Shown here: positions 10,431-25,026 of the stretch, piece by piece
Layout: each line of letters begins with the position of its first letter
How positions within the stretch are numbered: position 1 is the stretch's first letter
Assembly: GCA_963920705.1 (NCBI GenBank)
Contig: OY987228.1
Span: 18,298,565 to 18,362,564 of the forward strand
Length of the DNA stretch: 64,000 nucleotides
Origin: Odiellus spinosus
Taxonomy: Eukaryota; Arthropoda; Arachnida; Opiliones; Phalangiidae
Reading direction: 5' to 3'
Notes under the pieces: model-generated
Told to the model about the DNA's origin: nothing
Database searches by the model: none
The model's input: the letters and a program-made list of their open reading frames with translations, nothing else
Translations under genes and position numbers: made by a program

Positions 10431-13400
10431 AAGTCGAGAGAGTTAGTTCAGGAGATTTCCTGATGGTTTATAGTCTATTGTTTCTAGAAAGGATTAAGAA
10501 ATGATCCCAATCAATCCCATCGGGAAATAAATGAAGCGAAGGATGGCAGAACTATACACGAGTCGAAGAGAGACTGAGGAACGGAGGCTCTTCGAGACGG
10601 CCCTCCTTAAATCCAGTCTATTTAATGTCCGGCCTGGATTAGGAGAAAACGAAATGGAAGGGGATTTCCTTTTTATATAGTATAGTAGTATACTGTGTTT
10701 TTTTTTTTACCTTATTTTATTCGGAATGGTTATATATATTTATCGCGTTGTCCGTTTGTTGGCCATGGGAGGATGGAGAGCGTGGGGAGGAGAGATTATA
10801 GAGAAAGAAGAGAGTAAAAGAGCGAAGGGGAAAAGTAACTCTCCGCGCGCGCCACCCGTCTCTCCATTTTCCTCCCTCGGCTTTGAAATAGCCTCGCGTA
10901 CCGAAGTTATAGCAATACGCGCAGTAAAATCTTGATGTCCGAGCTTTAAAGATTGCGCCTTATGGCTTTGAATATAACCGAAAGGGGCTTTTACTTTCTA
11001 GGAGAAGGGTGTCGAGGGTGAGGGGTGAAGTAGAAACGTTGGCTTCGCTCCGGATCGTCGGTCGGGATAAGATCAGTTTCGTCCTCCGCGCCGCTATTAC
11101 GGTTCGCCTGGCCAGCACGGAGAAGGGCCGGGGGGCCACGAAGCTAGGGATGCGGGTGACGAGGAGGGAGGGGTGGGCTCGTGCCCTGGCTACGTACGCG
11201 GCATCTCGCTTAAAATGACCGCACATTCCATTGGGCAGATGACTTAATCCTGGCCGTACGTGCGCTATGGCTGTTACGTGCCGATGCTCCGCGCCGCTCT
11301 TTTATGGCGATTCTCGGATTCTAGCGACGTTTATAGGGCCGCCGCGGCTCCGGATCCGGAATTTCCGAAGGAGAGCTAGGCTAAGGAGATATCACCTCCA
11401 GGCCTCCTTTTTCTCGACTATATTCTTAGCGTGGCCGCGACTATAACCCGAAGGCTACGCGTACGCCCAAGGTTTTTCCTTTTTTTATATCAAATCATAC
11501 GTACCGTATTGGAGTTATAAACGTGAGAGACGTTTCGCCGTTTTTATCGTATTTCGTAATGAAAAGGTTCACCCGAGTTCTTTTAAAACATCAGGCAACG
11601 CGATTTTCCGAGATTCGGACTATACAGTCCGGTTGAAGGCTTTTCGCGATGTTGGCTACCACCACGCGCGTCGAGGAGATAGAGCCCCTGGGGAAAGCTT
11701 GGGGGTTCCGAGCCTCATTTTCTTCGGGTAGGCACTAAAACTCTCGATAGTCTCTCGGGTCCTGTTGCTCTAATACAAGAACTAGTAGCGTGTGGCAGCT
11801 AGACAGGCCCCTCTCTCTCCCCGGACCCCGAAGTTTCTTCCTTTCCGAAGCTAAATTTCGATTGTCAGCTTGCAGTAAATACGAACTTATTCCCCGAGCC
11901 TTACCTCGGACTCTTATAACGCCCGACGACGACTCTCTGCCGCTAAATTGTTTTCTCTCTATCTTTCTTTCCTCCTGGCGCGATGGGGACAAATTTCTCG
12001 CGGTTTTTCTATACCCGAAACCTCCTGACCCGTCCGTACCTGTAAGAGACGACTGGAAGAAGTCCTTCCTTCGAACGATATTAAAAAAAGTAACGCGCTT
12101 TTACGATCAGATAGGGACGAACCGTCGCTTTGGGGGGAAATAAGGAGGAATGCGGATAACGAATAAGACATCCTCTTCCAGTTCTAACACTCTTATAACT
12201 CCTCTTCCTTTTTTATTAGGTTAAGGTAGACACGGGTCAGTTATTAAGGCCAACTTCAAACTGTAATAAAAGAGACGGCGAAAAAATAACTCCTTTTCAC
12301 TCTCTCTTCCAGTAGAAATGGGAAAGAGAATAAAAACTTACTTTTCGGGTATGTCAAATTCTAACTTCGTAATGGAGTTTGAACTGACAAAATAATGTTT
12401 CCTTTAGATGCCCACGTATACTTAGAAATAACTCTTGTCTACTATTGAAAGAGACTAAAACTTCATACCTTTACTCGAAAAAGAAAGCAATTTTTACGTT
12501 ACATATAGATTTTATACTTTGTTCCAGCTTTTTTAGGTTTAATTACTGTTAAATAGGTAACTTAATCTTAATGATAAATCAATGTTAAGCATTGTTGAAG
12601 TCTTTTTATGAAAGTGGATAAAATGAATAAATTTAAAAATTTATGAACGTTTCAATATTTTTACCAATGATATCATTTCCGTTTATTAATATAGTATATT
12701 CCACGTTGAATTAATATAGTCATAAGAAAAATAATTATTTTAATTAGAGCTACGGATGAATAATTTACGTTCTTATTACAAAGTAACTACGGGAGATACG
12801 TACTGTGGGTAAAACCAATTTGTGAAAGGTGAATACGGTGAAATGAAAATTGCATTATTATCAGTATAAATTGTAAAATAAATTATACGCAAATTATTTT
12901 AAATTTTGTGCGAAATGAAAATATATAGCGCAGGCTGTAAAAGAGTTTCAAACTTTCTACAGTAAAAGCAGAGTTCTTTTATTATTAGAACTCTGGTAAA
13001 GTATAATCTTGAAACGTACTGATAGGGACATCAGAATCTACACCGAAACGTATCGATATGCTCCAAAGATAAAAGAAAAAAATCCTTTCTATCTTATTCC
13101 ATTTACTTCTTTTGCGAGTTTTTATCCAGACACACGCACGCCAGAGATGTAACGCTAGTATTGTGGAATAATGGGCCGAGTCTGACAATTTCCTCCAACG
13201 TAGATCGTTCCCTCCTTTTTGGATATTAGCTCCCTCGGAAAAATCTAGGGAAGGAACTAAAGTTGAGGCTATCCGCCGGTGAGAGTTGAATAAGAACCAT
13301 TTCGCTCGTGGTGGATGTTTTCGGAGGGTGATTTTTAGACGCGTAGAAAAGAGAGAGAGAGAGAAAAAGAGAGTTCGTATAATGGCGAGCCACTCTCTTA

Positions 13401-15018
13401 CCCATCCTGTCATCGAATGGCTGGATGGGAGCTTGATGTATGAAGTAGTTAGGCCGAAAAGACTGAGTGATAGAACAGAGAGAGAGAGACTTTCATCTTT
13501 CCCCTCTACTTATATAAATGTATACACGCTATGAACCGTGTTTTTATGCGAATTAACTATCTAGAACCTTGATATTATAAACTATACTCCTAAACATAGC
13601 TCTCTTTTTTTAATTTAAAACCTTTGGGAAAGTTAGGTCTTTTTTTTTCTTCTAAATTTTCACGCACTTTTGAAGGCAGACGCTTTTAAAGTCATTTTGG
13701 AGTTTAAAAGCCGAAAAGGATTCGCGTATCATGAGCTAGGGAACCTCTTTTGTTTAATGAATGTTTTGCACTCGAAAGTGCACCCTCTCTTTTAGTTTTA
13801 AGTGGATATTATCCTGGTTAATGGGTCAACTATGAAAATGCAAAGTTGCGTGGTAAGAGAGAAGGAAGGTGACGTTTTACTAGACGAATCGCTTTAAAGC
13901 CCGTTTAAGAAATTTTGTATATCATTAGTATGAAATATAATTTTAATAATCAGATGTTGGCGAGAGTAAAGTCCCCCTTAATTTTCTCGGAGAAACTGAA
14001 TACACTATAGCTCTTACTCTCTTATTTGCTCGAGTCGTCCGGATTACTTAAATTGCGAAGGAAAGCTTAATATATCTCCCCTGTTTTCGCGAAAAGGGGA
14101 AAAGGAATTGAAGTGGATAGTCCTAGCTCGTTCTCCTTGTATAACTAATTCCACCTTGATTTGGTAATGCTCTCAAAGTTGAGCTTCCCTTCCTTTCTAA
14201 ATAGATATCGAGTAGCTTATCATTGTTGCGTACTGTCAGAACAAGATGAAATCGTAACTTTTACGCGCCGTACAATTCTGGGCGCGAAACGAATCGGGTT
14301 AAGTGCCCCCCCCCCCTTGCGTTAGGCCTAACCATAAATTTGTATCTATTTTACTCAATACACTAGTTTTACTGTTGTAGAATCTACTCTGTGTCAGTTC
14401 GGTGGTGGAATTCGCTATACTCGATATGTATATATATTTATATAGACGTTGGAACATAGTCAAACTGTATACGGAGTAAACTCGTAACGCGAAACGTCAT
14501 CGTTGTCAAGAGAAACGGAGAAGAGAGAGAAAGTGAGTAGAGTCGAGACAATCGGAACATCCCTAGCTCGTTTCCTTCTCTCTCCATGCAGCCGTATACG
14601 TTCTACGTTCTAAACGCGCGGATACGAAGCGCTTTGAATTAAAAGCTTGTATCATTCCCCTCTCATCCTATATAAAATAATCCTTAAGTACGACTTCGGG
14701 AAAAGCGAACCTCAGACTGCGAACGGGTGAGGGGTGAGGAGAGGTATACGTAAAAGAAGGAAGCGCTAGTGGTGCTACTTCGGAGCTATGTAGGAGAGGA
14801 GAGAAGAAGGACCCCTCCGTAAATGGCACGAAAGCCTTGAAGCGGCCATCAACGGCCGGAAATTTATTGTTATTCATCGTCTGACCCTTAGAGTAGCCCC
14901 GGCCTGAAACCTTCTTCCGTAATATTCCATATAGCGGCGCTCTTCCCGCGAAGTTATATAGAGAATAGGTCTAAAAAGAGAATCGCGATGAATAGCCAGG
15001 AACGCGGTGTGGGGGAGA

Positions 15019-15042
15019 AGAGAGAGAGAGAGAGAGAGAGAG
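15019..15042. repeat. (AG)12 microsatellite
   Basis: Uninterrupted AG run in a GC-balanced part of intron 1. It is one of several GA/CT runs in the intron. Confidence 0.85.
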
Positions 15043-18000
15043 GGGATGGAAAGAAACCCCACCATCCCACCCGAAAATAAATTGTTTTAATCACGGGGAC
15101 GAGTATAGAAATCATAGGGCACCGAATAGGGCCCCTCTATTAGTAAAAGTCCCTCTTTAGCTACGGCCAACGGCCAACCGAGGGGAACATCTATATATAC
15201 GCTCTTTAACTATTGCCCTTTTTCTCTGTATAGCTTAACCCAACCTCGTATTCGCGAATAATCTATTAATTCGACAGGAGGCTATAAAGTCCCCGTTTTC
15301 CTATATTAATCTATCTCCCTAGCATAACGTAGTACCTTCATTAATAGATATTTCGCGTATACACCCAATGATAGCCGGGGTCGTATATAGTTTTTCCTCT
15401 CTGGGCCTTTTATTTTTATTATCGGAAACGTACTTGAGGGAAACGCTTCTACCCCCTCGTATATCCCCCTCTTATAACGCGGTTGGTAAAAGCTACCCTA
15501 CCCAAAAACTCCCACAAATTCGCGAAAATATGGGAAGAGCCCTGGTACGATTTGCGGGAGATGGGTTTAAATCTTCCCGCCGGTTTTAAATCGGATTTGG
15601 GTTCTTCTTAACAACCCGGGGTTCTCTCTCGCTCTCTCCTTCGACTCTCTGATTCTCCCCCGCACTCTCGGTACCCTCTAACAATGCGTTTAACTTATTT
15701 GAAACAACGCGTGAATCTTAGAGGGGATGAGGGAAAAGCTAAACAGATTGGTACGTAAGTTCTAACTATCATACTCGCTTTCTATAAACCTAAACTCAAT
15801 TGAATCCCACAGTTTACGTTTCTCTCCCATCTCCTTCAACCGTTTCTCTTTACATTTAAGCCAGCGTGTACGTAATGAAGCGTTTAAAGAAATTGTTTTG
15901 GAGTTTAAATCCCGTCAACCCTATATAGGGAGAGAGCGAGAGATTTTAAGTTTAAATTTAAACCGATTAGTTTGTCTCGCGTATTTATTACAACCCCTTC
16001 ACGTTGGCTTTCTATTTTTATTTTACGATGACGGTTAAACGAAGTTATGTCGTTCTTTTTTTATATATTTCATCATCATTCTCGCGACTTCTGTCGAATG
16101 ATGACAAGGATCGATATGATGGGGCCAAAATTGGTACCTTCTTATGGGGATTATTTCTTGATATCCGCCTACACAGTATATATATATATAGCTCGGATCG
16201 CTTTGTCCCAATGACTACCTGTCCTTAAAACCTGACCTCGACATTTTTCTCTGCTCTTTTTAGGAACTTTTTCCCCCCTTACTATCGCTTTCTTACGGGT
16301 ATATAAGCTCGATATCACGCCAAGCTTACCATTGCATGAAGCTGTTTTTTTTCTCAACTTGTATATCTAGTCACGTTCACATTTAGAAATAAGATTTCGC
16401 GCCAAAATAGGATTCTTATAAATTTCGGTCAAAAAAATTGGTTTTGAAGGTTTCAAATTTTGTATTGCAGACACTAATTAGATGGAAATTGCTAATTTCA
16501 AATACATTTCACCTTGACCTATATTCTAATAAAGTATTTTACTAATGATAAACAATATCTAAAAAACATTTAAGTACGAAGGTTAAGAATCCTTCAAAGC
16601 CATTAATTCGGAGAATTTTCTTCTTTATATTCCTTACATCGGTATTTTACTGTTTCTAGACAAAATATCCTATACTATTCAAATAATATTTCGATTTATA
16701 AAAAAGGAGCAGCTTAGCGAGATATTGCTTTCTTACGTCATAGCTCGTGAAGTTGGTATTGGTAGAGATCGCAACAAGGCCCGGTTTTTGTAAAGCGCGC
16801 TAAAATTTACTCACTTTAAAATATTCTACGCGCAATTGCGTGCTAGTGTATTTAAGCTTGAGATGCTCTATTTGTTGACAAAGCAACCTTTAAACATTAT
16901 GATTAAAACCCCAATTTATCTAAAAAAAACAATTTTTAAACATTCTTAAATTTGTTCAGTCGAAATTTAAATACACTTCAAAGTGTTGATCCCAATTCCT
17001 AGAACTGTCTAAAAACGTGTGTATGATGCGCGTGTGTGCGAACAGGGTCTCTAATATCTACTGTCTATAGATAAAAGTAGCTGACTCGGTTCTTGAGGGA
17101 GCTTGAGGGAAGCGAGACTGCGAGAGAACCTAGAAATAGCCAGCTATCCATCATAAACGACATTGCCACCTTTTTGGAAAAGATTCTTATACACCCCCAT
17201 TTTACTTCCCTAGCTATTCTATAAAGTGAAGCGTCCGCCTTCCTTCGCTCACGTAACTCTGACTTTCACCGACACCGAGAGAGGTCCGGGCCTCGTTCGT
17301 ATATATAAGATTCTGTACAGAAATCTAGCTACCTATAACCTTTTAGTTGTAAAACTCTAAAAACCAATACGAATGGGACCCTGGTAAACTTTTTGCACCT
17401 ATAGAAAAGGGACCGGAAAAGAAACATCGCCTTAAGAAAAGGGCCGTTACCATGACGACACGTCCTATAGCTCGAGCTTCTATATCCTTCTATCCCGTAA
17501 AGAGGTTTCCGAGTGGGGGAAGACGAGAGGGATGTAAGAAATCAGAAGGGACACCTCGTCCTAAGCGAAACCATAGGCATCTTTTCTTAAAGCGCTGGTG
17601 GATTTTTTTCCTCGTTTTTTTTTTTTTCTTTCCAATTTCCGGTGCACCTTCAAAAGAGGCGACCGGCGCCACCGAGACGCCTATCTAAAGTGACTTTTGA
17701 TTGGTCGATTGTGGCGCGTTCTACTTTTTTATCCCCTTATTCGCCTTATATATCTTTCACGTATCCCTCTATATAGAGAAAAAAAGTAGGCTTAAGACCT
17801 TTCGGTGTAAATAGGACTAACTGGGATGGTTATAGTGGAGAGGGGTGGGGGTTACATAAATAAGAATCAAGCTAGCTAGTCGAATTGAAGACAGTTCGTA
17901 CTATAGGGTATACACGTATATCTTTTTGAAAATATTTTTCTAGGCACATAGCCTATGGCCTCTTTCATCACCGTATAGTACGATTTGACCTTTGCGAAAC

Positions 18001-19195
18001 GAACCTGCGGTGGCGGCGAATATCATTTAGGGTTAGGGTAAAGAGGGGAGGGGTTGAGTTGAAGGGGGTCCCGGAAAAATCCGAGCACGTAAATCTCGGA
18101 GGATGCTGTCTTTACAGATTGAGATTCGATTGCTTGTCGTCATGGTTACCACGAACGCGCGTATACTGGAGCACCGCGCAATGTGTGCACCATCTTTCAT
18201 TCCATTACGACACGCGGAATATCAATTCCAAAATAGTTTCTTTTACCTCCTTGCTAACATTTTTCTCTCCGATTTCCCCCTGAAATCATTCCTTCCCCCC
18301 TCGGGAACTCTCGCCACAAAACAAAAAACAACGTTCTTTACCGATTGTTAAAAATTACACTAGGCCTATCTTGTTTCTTTCCTTTTTTTTTTTCAAGAAG
18401 AGGGAGTCGGGTGGTTAGGGTTAGAACAACTAAGCGCATTGTTTATTGATCTGATTACTCGGGGTTATACGTTTGTACGGAATCACGGGGGAAGGGGGTA
18501 AGAGGTTAGGGTTAGGGGGAGAAAGAATATCGCGCGGGGTTTCGGGGGCATTGGGATAGGTTTGACATTATCTGACGACTCTCGACAGAATGGAATGCGA
18601 CCACCGCAGCCGAGTTTTGGCTTATCTAAAGCAGGGATGTGTATAGCCGAGCTTCGCGTTCCCGATCCGATATGCCGCTGCCATTCTTTCCCATTTGCTC
18701 TTTCTCTTTCTCCTCTTCCTCCTGGCTCGTTCTTGTCCCATCTTCCCCATCCAACCTTCCCCCTCTCCCTACAGGACCTTATTCGTATCGACAGACAAGC
18801 TCGCTTAGCCGTTTCATTGGTTCGTCTGACCCGACGAATCGAGGGGACAACAGTTGATTTTATCGACCAATTTGATTTTTTTTTCGTATCTTTTTTATTT
18901 TTCAATCTCTCCCCTCCTCTCTTTCCAATCTTTTTCTACATTTTTTTTGATAGGATGAGAGTAGTTTGTTAAACTATATTTCACAACACTGAGATTTGTT
19001 TGTTTGATATCCCATTTTCGATATTGTTAGCTCTGTAAAAATGCCCAATTATAACTTCTGTTTTAAGATAATAATTAGCAAAGAATTATTTTAATTCTAA
19101 TTGCCACATTCGTCGTTATTTCAACATCGAGTTGGTAGTTTTGGTCGTATTGCCAACTCTAGGTAGAATTGACTTTGTTGACTTCTTTGGGGATA

Positions 19196-19270
19196 CAGCC
19201 TGTATGTTAGCTTTTCCTTGAACACTGAAGTGCAGAGGTTGGAACACTTTTACAGGCGCCATAGAAAATA
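19196..19270 (+). repeat. dispersed short repeat, family 1, copy 2
   Basis: The fullest match to copy 1 (4138-4210). A CTGTATGTTAGCTTTTCCTTGAACA-type block, then GTGCAGA, then the identical core GGTTGGAACACTTTTACAG (from 19237), then GCGCCATAGAAAA. Same strand as copy 1. Confidence 0.65.
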
Positions 19271-20186
19271 CATTACAATAGGTCTTTTTAACGAACTTCT
19301 TTTTATTTTATTTCATTTAAAGGTTTTTATATATTTTTAGCTGAGCTCCTAAAATAAACCTTTAAATATGTACGATTAAAACACTTTAATAATAAAAGAT
19401 TTAAACAATTTCATCTCGTTTAAAACTACTAGATTAATCGTATTAATCTTATTCCTTAACTACGATATACTTAAAGATAATTCGCTCAACGAAAAATCCT
19501 TTATTCAACACGCCATTGTTGGTTCCTTTTAATAAAAATTACCCTCAAATTTATATTGTGAAAAACAGCCCCATGGTATCCTTTCTAAAAACTGCCAAAA
19601 GAAGAATAGAAGAAGGAAAAAAAGATTTAAACTTTTGTGATGTAGCGTTCCATTTGAAACAATTATTTTTCTCCCCAAAGTACGTGTAGAATACCCCCCC
19701 ACCCCTCCAATTCCTCAAAATCTAGAAAAGAAATACGAAAGTACAAGCTTTTAACGCCCTTTCTACAATGAAAAGACTTGGGAAAAAGAGAGAGGGGTGC
19801 GAGGCGATGTGAGTGTTGAGAATTAATAAAAATTAGCGCTTGAAGAAAGTTAACGATTCAAGTATGATTCCGAACCATTACAGCGAAAGAAGGGAATAAT
19901 AAAAAAAATAATAATAAATTGTAAAAAGAAAAGTTTGGCGAAATTTTTCAATGGCGCGAAACAAAACTTACAATGTTAGAACGACGAAAAGAATAGGTGG
20001 TAAAAATATCAGTACTTTTTTTTTTGGTTTCTCACAAGGCACAGGACAATTTTTTATACCGACATGATAAAGAGGGGGTGTATATATATATATACGGCTT
20101 AGCAAAGGGGCCCCGCTATATTAACCGTAATGACTTTTTTCCTTATTCAACTTTTTGACATGTTCATCGTTTTACATTTCTCTCCT

Positions 20187-20188
<2 letters not shown>

Positions 20189-20224
<36 letters not shown>
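20189..20224. repeat. T36 homopolymer tract
   Basis: Thirty-six consecutive T. Preceded about 90 bp upstream by a short TA run (about 20088-20093 onward). It could be the reverse-strand tail of a retroposed sequence, but no body was recognised next to it. Confidence 0.9.
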
Positions 20225-20225
<1 letters not shown>

Positions 20226-20675
20226 TTCCGGTTTGGGGAGGGGTGGTCTCACCCTCTCAATTTTTCTCCCGTTCGTTGTAAAGAAATGTCCCAGAAATTG
20301 CCCGCTTCCATAGCTCATTACCGAGAGACGCTTTGACTTCCATACTTTCATAGTTTGCGGGGAAATTCATTTTTTTCTTCATATATACTTGAGGGTATAG
20401 AGAATAAGAATTTTTTTATCCACTCTTCTTCTGCCGTTGCAAAGTCTATTTTGTTATCACGAGTGACAATGTATTGTGTAATAGGGAGGGGGTAAAAGTT
20501 AGCCGCCTTCTTCTGATATATACACGAATTCTCTACATCCCCACGGCTTTTGGTTTCGTTCCTCATTGGGGTGAATCAAATGTCTTTTCACGCGAGAGTC
20601 GAATTCTTTTTTCTTTTTTTTTCTTTGACATGCGTGATTCTAGCTTGGGTGTAATGAAGCGACCAAGCGTGTATT

Positions 20676-20698
20676 TCTCTCTCTCTCTCTCTCTCTCT
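20676..20698. repeat. (CT)11 microsatellite
   Basis: Uninterrupted CT run in intron 1. Confidence 0.85.
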
Positions 20699-23600
20699 TG
20701 TTGGACCGTTTCATCTTTGTCCCATCGTTCCCTCATCTTTTTAGGCGTTTCTTTCCTAATCGTCACTTAATTTTAGTCTCAAGTATCGTCGTCTGTGTTA
20801 ACGTTTCATTCTCTATACGCGCTCTAGATAACGGTTGTTATATCCATTTTTAGGGGATGAGAACGGGAGAATATATGACTAGCGGTTAGGGTTTCTTTAT
20901 AACCATTGTTGCTCTTTCTCGCCTTTAATTGCTACGTATAAGAGAGGAAAGAGAAAACAGGCTAGAGAAAGAGATTTGAACGGGGATAGGGAAATTTTAA
21001 TTCGATTTTTATTTTTCTCTTTGTGGGATTTTTTGGATGGCGTATTGTATAATCATGGAGTGGGTGAGAATTGTGGTAAGTGGTCTTTCGGTTTGAATTT
21101 GGGGGATTTCTAATATTAAATTAGGTTTTGAATAATGATTTTATATACCCCATAAAATGGTTTTTATTATGAATAAGGAGTGTTAATGATTACATATACG
21201 TATAACGTACTTGAAAAATAGGCCTAACACGAACACACCGATACTTTGGAATTTCTATTTTTCTACACCTGAGTTCATTGAGATCAACTTTAACAATATA
21301 TATATAGTCACACTCTTGAGTTTGGCTTGTAGTGCAAAAGTTATAAACGTTTAGTAAGATTACGACTACTCCTATAGGATTAAAATTAACAATTTTTACC
21401 TACCTTGAGTAATAAACGCGGTGATCATAAGCATCCTCTAACGGCAAAACAGGTCCGGGCAAGTGTCTGCCTTCTCGGACATTTCTATCTTAATATTTCT
21501 TTGTAAATGTTTTTATTGGCAAACTACAGGCCTATATTAACCAATCGATACAAGATTACTTGTTGTTAAAAAGCCTTAAATAAAATTTCCCAAATAAACC
21601 AACAGCTTTGGAATTATCATACTTTTAAATCTAAAATTAAATAAATAAAAAAAAGAAACATTACACAATCTATACGAAACATTTTATTTTTCCTCGACAT
21701 AATATTGTAAAAATATATCCGATAGGATCGTAAACTTTCTCCTATAAATGTCCAACAACTGTCATATTTCAAAAATCGAGAAAAAGGCCAAACAAAAATT
21801 TCATATATTGTCTTATCTGGAAACAAACTTTGGAGAATTTCAATTCCCTCAAATCGGTGTAAAAGCTAATAGCTAACTGTATAGGTGCGTAAGAAGAAAC
21901 CTTCCGAAACCTGGAAAACATTTCCTTCGCCGATTGTATTTTGTAGGATAGAACTTGTAAGTTAAAACGAGTAATACTGTACACAAGGCAAAGGGGGGAT
22001 CGTCTCGGGAGTGTACTACATCTTATAATACGAGCGAAGGGGCCCGTTCTCCCCCTCGCCCAAACTTCCCCCTTCTTCCGGTCCCCCACGAGATATAAAA
22101 GTAAATTCGGTAAAATTGAACCAGGGACGCGTGGGTAGGGTAGGCTTACAAGAATGTCCACTCCAGCGCGGTTTTAAAAATATTATACAAATGGGATACC
22201 TGTATAATGTTTCGCGACGCTATAGAGAGAAAAGAGTGTAGAAAGAGTTAGGGGAGGGATTTGGCAACCTCTTATTAGCTCCGATATATTTACCAACCCC
22301 CCCTTCCTTAAAGGGTTAGTCGCGCCAAATTAATAATTAACGAAAACAATACATTTTATATATGTATCTAATTCAGTGAGATAGAACTAAAATTAATTAT
22401 ATTGAAAAAAAAAATGGTTTGGAAATCTTATTTTGAAATTAAAACCCTAATTGTTTAATAATATCGATAATTACATTTTTTTAATACTGGTTTATTCCTA
22501 ATTATCATAATTTAAAAACTAACTACAGGGCAACTTGAATGGATATCGGCGGTATTTGGGTTCACGTAATAGTCTTAATATATTCATATTTAAAAGTTAC
22601 TTTTTTTTCTTAAATTTTTAGCGATTACGATATTTATGTAGCGAGCTTAAAATTAATATTTAAATTACGTAAAAATAGGTAACTAACCATTTTAAGTTTC
22701 TTCAACAACGAACTATCGTATACGGGATATAATAACACCTTCCAGCTTCTCCGTTGGCCCAAAACTCTTCTCTCCGCGGGCTATTTTTAAAAGGGAAGCG
22801 TTCGCTCAAGCGTATAAACGAAGGGGGTCGACTAGGAAAGAAGGCGCGAGTTTTCTGGGCAAAATCGGCATTTGCCCTTTCTCTCCCTTCAATTTCGACC
22901 TCCCTCTTTAACGTGCTTTTAGAATTTGAAAGTAGCGTAACAGAAATTATACACGGATTCCCCATCGAAAGTTTCCATTCTTTTAGAGATTGAGAAGAGC
23001 GAGAGTGAGAGGTTTTGGTGGTAGGAAGAGAAGCTATATAGGATAGGTCCGGGTATAAGGGTGTAGGGGCAACGAATGGATGTCGGATGCCTTCCCCCAG
23101 TAATTAACCAGGCTATAGGAGCTGTTAGTCATCAATTTAAATCATTCGCGAGGAAATGACTGATGCTCTCTCTCGATAAGGTTTAGTTTTAAAGCTAAAG
23201 CTAGCGTTCGTTCCTGGAAAACAAGGTTTCGCTCGGGCAACGTGTACCGCGGAGTATCTAGAGTATATCCTTCGCCCGTCCTAGTCGTCGCTTTGAACCC
23301 TTATTATCCTTTATCTAAACCACACCGAGCTTTTCTCTCTCATTCTCTCCGGGGCTACGTTGTACCCCTCTCTCACTCGCTCTCTTTCGAGGCCCAAAAG
23401 TCGAAGGCTCTACCCCCAAATCTCTATAATTGAAAAGCGATATAAACCTGGCGAGATATTCTAGGAACCCCATTTTCCTCCGCATTCTTCCACTCTCCGC
23501 CCCCTTCTCTTGTCCTTTTCTCGACTGGTAATTGCTTAGTTTCCGGTATAGTATCAGAGTTAAGAGATTAGTCGCCAAACTCTCCAGGCTTCGATTGAAA

Positions 23601-23699
23601 TCTTACGGTGGAAAAGCCTCTATTTTAAAAAATATATAGATAACGAAGTCATAGTTGACGTTTATTTGTTTAAAGTGTTTTAAAATAGGTTACCCTACG

Positions 23700-23723
23700 A
23701 TTATATATATATATATATATATG
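23700..23723. repeat. (TA)n microsatellite
   Basis: About eleven TA units at the start of an AT-rich, repeat-bearing stretch of intron 1. Confidence 0.8.
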
Positions 23724-23884
23724 ATAGGACATAAACTGTTGAGTATGCACCAGAAAGTAATAGTAAACGATAAATTCTTTATGACTTTAACTTTGCGCCG
23801 GTGACCTTTGACCATCTTTTAGACCCCGTCTTTAGTAATATTCTAACAGGTGGTGGGCAGGACTATACCAAGTACCTTACCTAT

Positions 23885-23958
23885 GCAGTTGTCGGCTTCA
23901 CACTGCACACCGAAGCACATCTGTTAGAAAACTATTACAGGCGCTAATCTAGAAAATA
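23885..23958 (+). repeat. dispersed short repeat, family 1, copy 3 (diverged)
   Basis: Core reads CTGTTAGAAAACTATTACAGG (23921-23941, 21 positions with several changes from the consensus), followed by CGCTAATCTAGAAAATA. The upstream block is recognisable (GCTTCACACTGCACACCGAAG). It is an older copy than those at 4.1 and 19.2 kb. Confidence 0.45.
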
Positions 23959-25026
23959 ATTTTATTATTTGGTTTATCTTTATTCAAATTCTGGACGAAT
24001 ATTTTCTGATATATAAAGGATAGGGTCAAAAACAAGGGACAGGTCACTTTTTGTCGATTAAATCATGGTTAAAATTGATTACCGTGACCTTGGTTATTAT
24101 ATAATTAAATTATTATGATTACATGTACACTTTGAAATGAAATTGATTTGTCTAAAGACTAAGAAGTAAACGCCATAATAACTATATATCATTTATATAG
24201 GGACGTGTAATTTAAAAGATTGATAGATGATATGCAAATATCATTTATATTCCAGTAACATTTTTACTATATCCCATTGAAATCAAAGTTTAAAATTTTG
24301 CTCGTTTGGGTATAATTAACGAAAATATTTGATACCCACCTCCCTATATCTTATACCACATTTTTTCTGTATCGAACCTGAAAAGTTTTTTTTTTATTCC
24401 ATAATACGTTTGCCTAAACCTATTAAAAAAATAAGTGAAGATAGGGAGGTTTTTGGGGTGTAAAAACGTATCTAGATTGCGAGCATTGTTCTCGGGGTAG
24501 ACTTTTAATATACATTGGAGCACGGAAGTTTTACGTATCATTAATTCGCATTTTTTTTCCTCAACCACCCCTAGCTACACACCCGTTTTCTATCCTTCTG
24601 CCTACAAATACCCTTCTTTTCTATTCGTTCATTTGAGATTTTTTTTTTTTTTCATTCTATTAATCGACTCTCGTATAGGTGTAAAAAAAAGAATCAATTT
24701 TTACCCCCTAAATCTATTGTCGAGACAATCTTCTATTAAAAAATTCCTATCCGTTATTTAACGTTCAGAGACCTAGAATTTTTAAACTTTTTTTCATTCT
24801 GATCGCGTTAAAGGGAACATGGAAGGCAAATAAAAGAAATTTTTGCTTTTTAAGTTATTTTAATTGATCTCAATACGGGTTTTAATATTATATTAATTTC
24901 AATAATAAGTAAATTATAAATATATAGTTATACTCCAATTTTTTTTTCAAAATTACAGAATTTAATAATTGCTATAACTTTCAGTTACGTGGGAACCGCT
25001 CGTGATGTAATTGGTCTTATAATGTT

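Larger units (their letters stand above)
8269..25026 (+). other. zfh1: zfh1 intron 1, first part: non-coding
   Basis: Start of a 43.9 kb intron (8269-52171) with GTGAGT donor. No exon-like frame with family similarity was seen on either strand. AT-rich stretches (about 12.4-12.96, 16.4-17.0, 19.0-20.0, 21.1-22.7 and 23.6-25.0 kb) alternate with more GC-balanced, CpG-bearing ones (9.4-11.7, 13.9-15.7 and 17.1-18.9 kb). The most CpG-dense part is about 10.83-11.46 kb, with a GATAAGA word near 11068; it is a candidate enhancer or alternative promoter, inferred from composition only. The AT-rich parts carry family 1 repeats and microsatellites. Confidence 0.7.

Noticed and set aside
18483-18972. 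Overlapping frames of 136-140 codons on opposite strands
   Set aside because: Low-complexity pyrimidine-rich sequence, no motifs, and mutual shadowing. The same applies to frames at 9429-10115 and 12985-13413.
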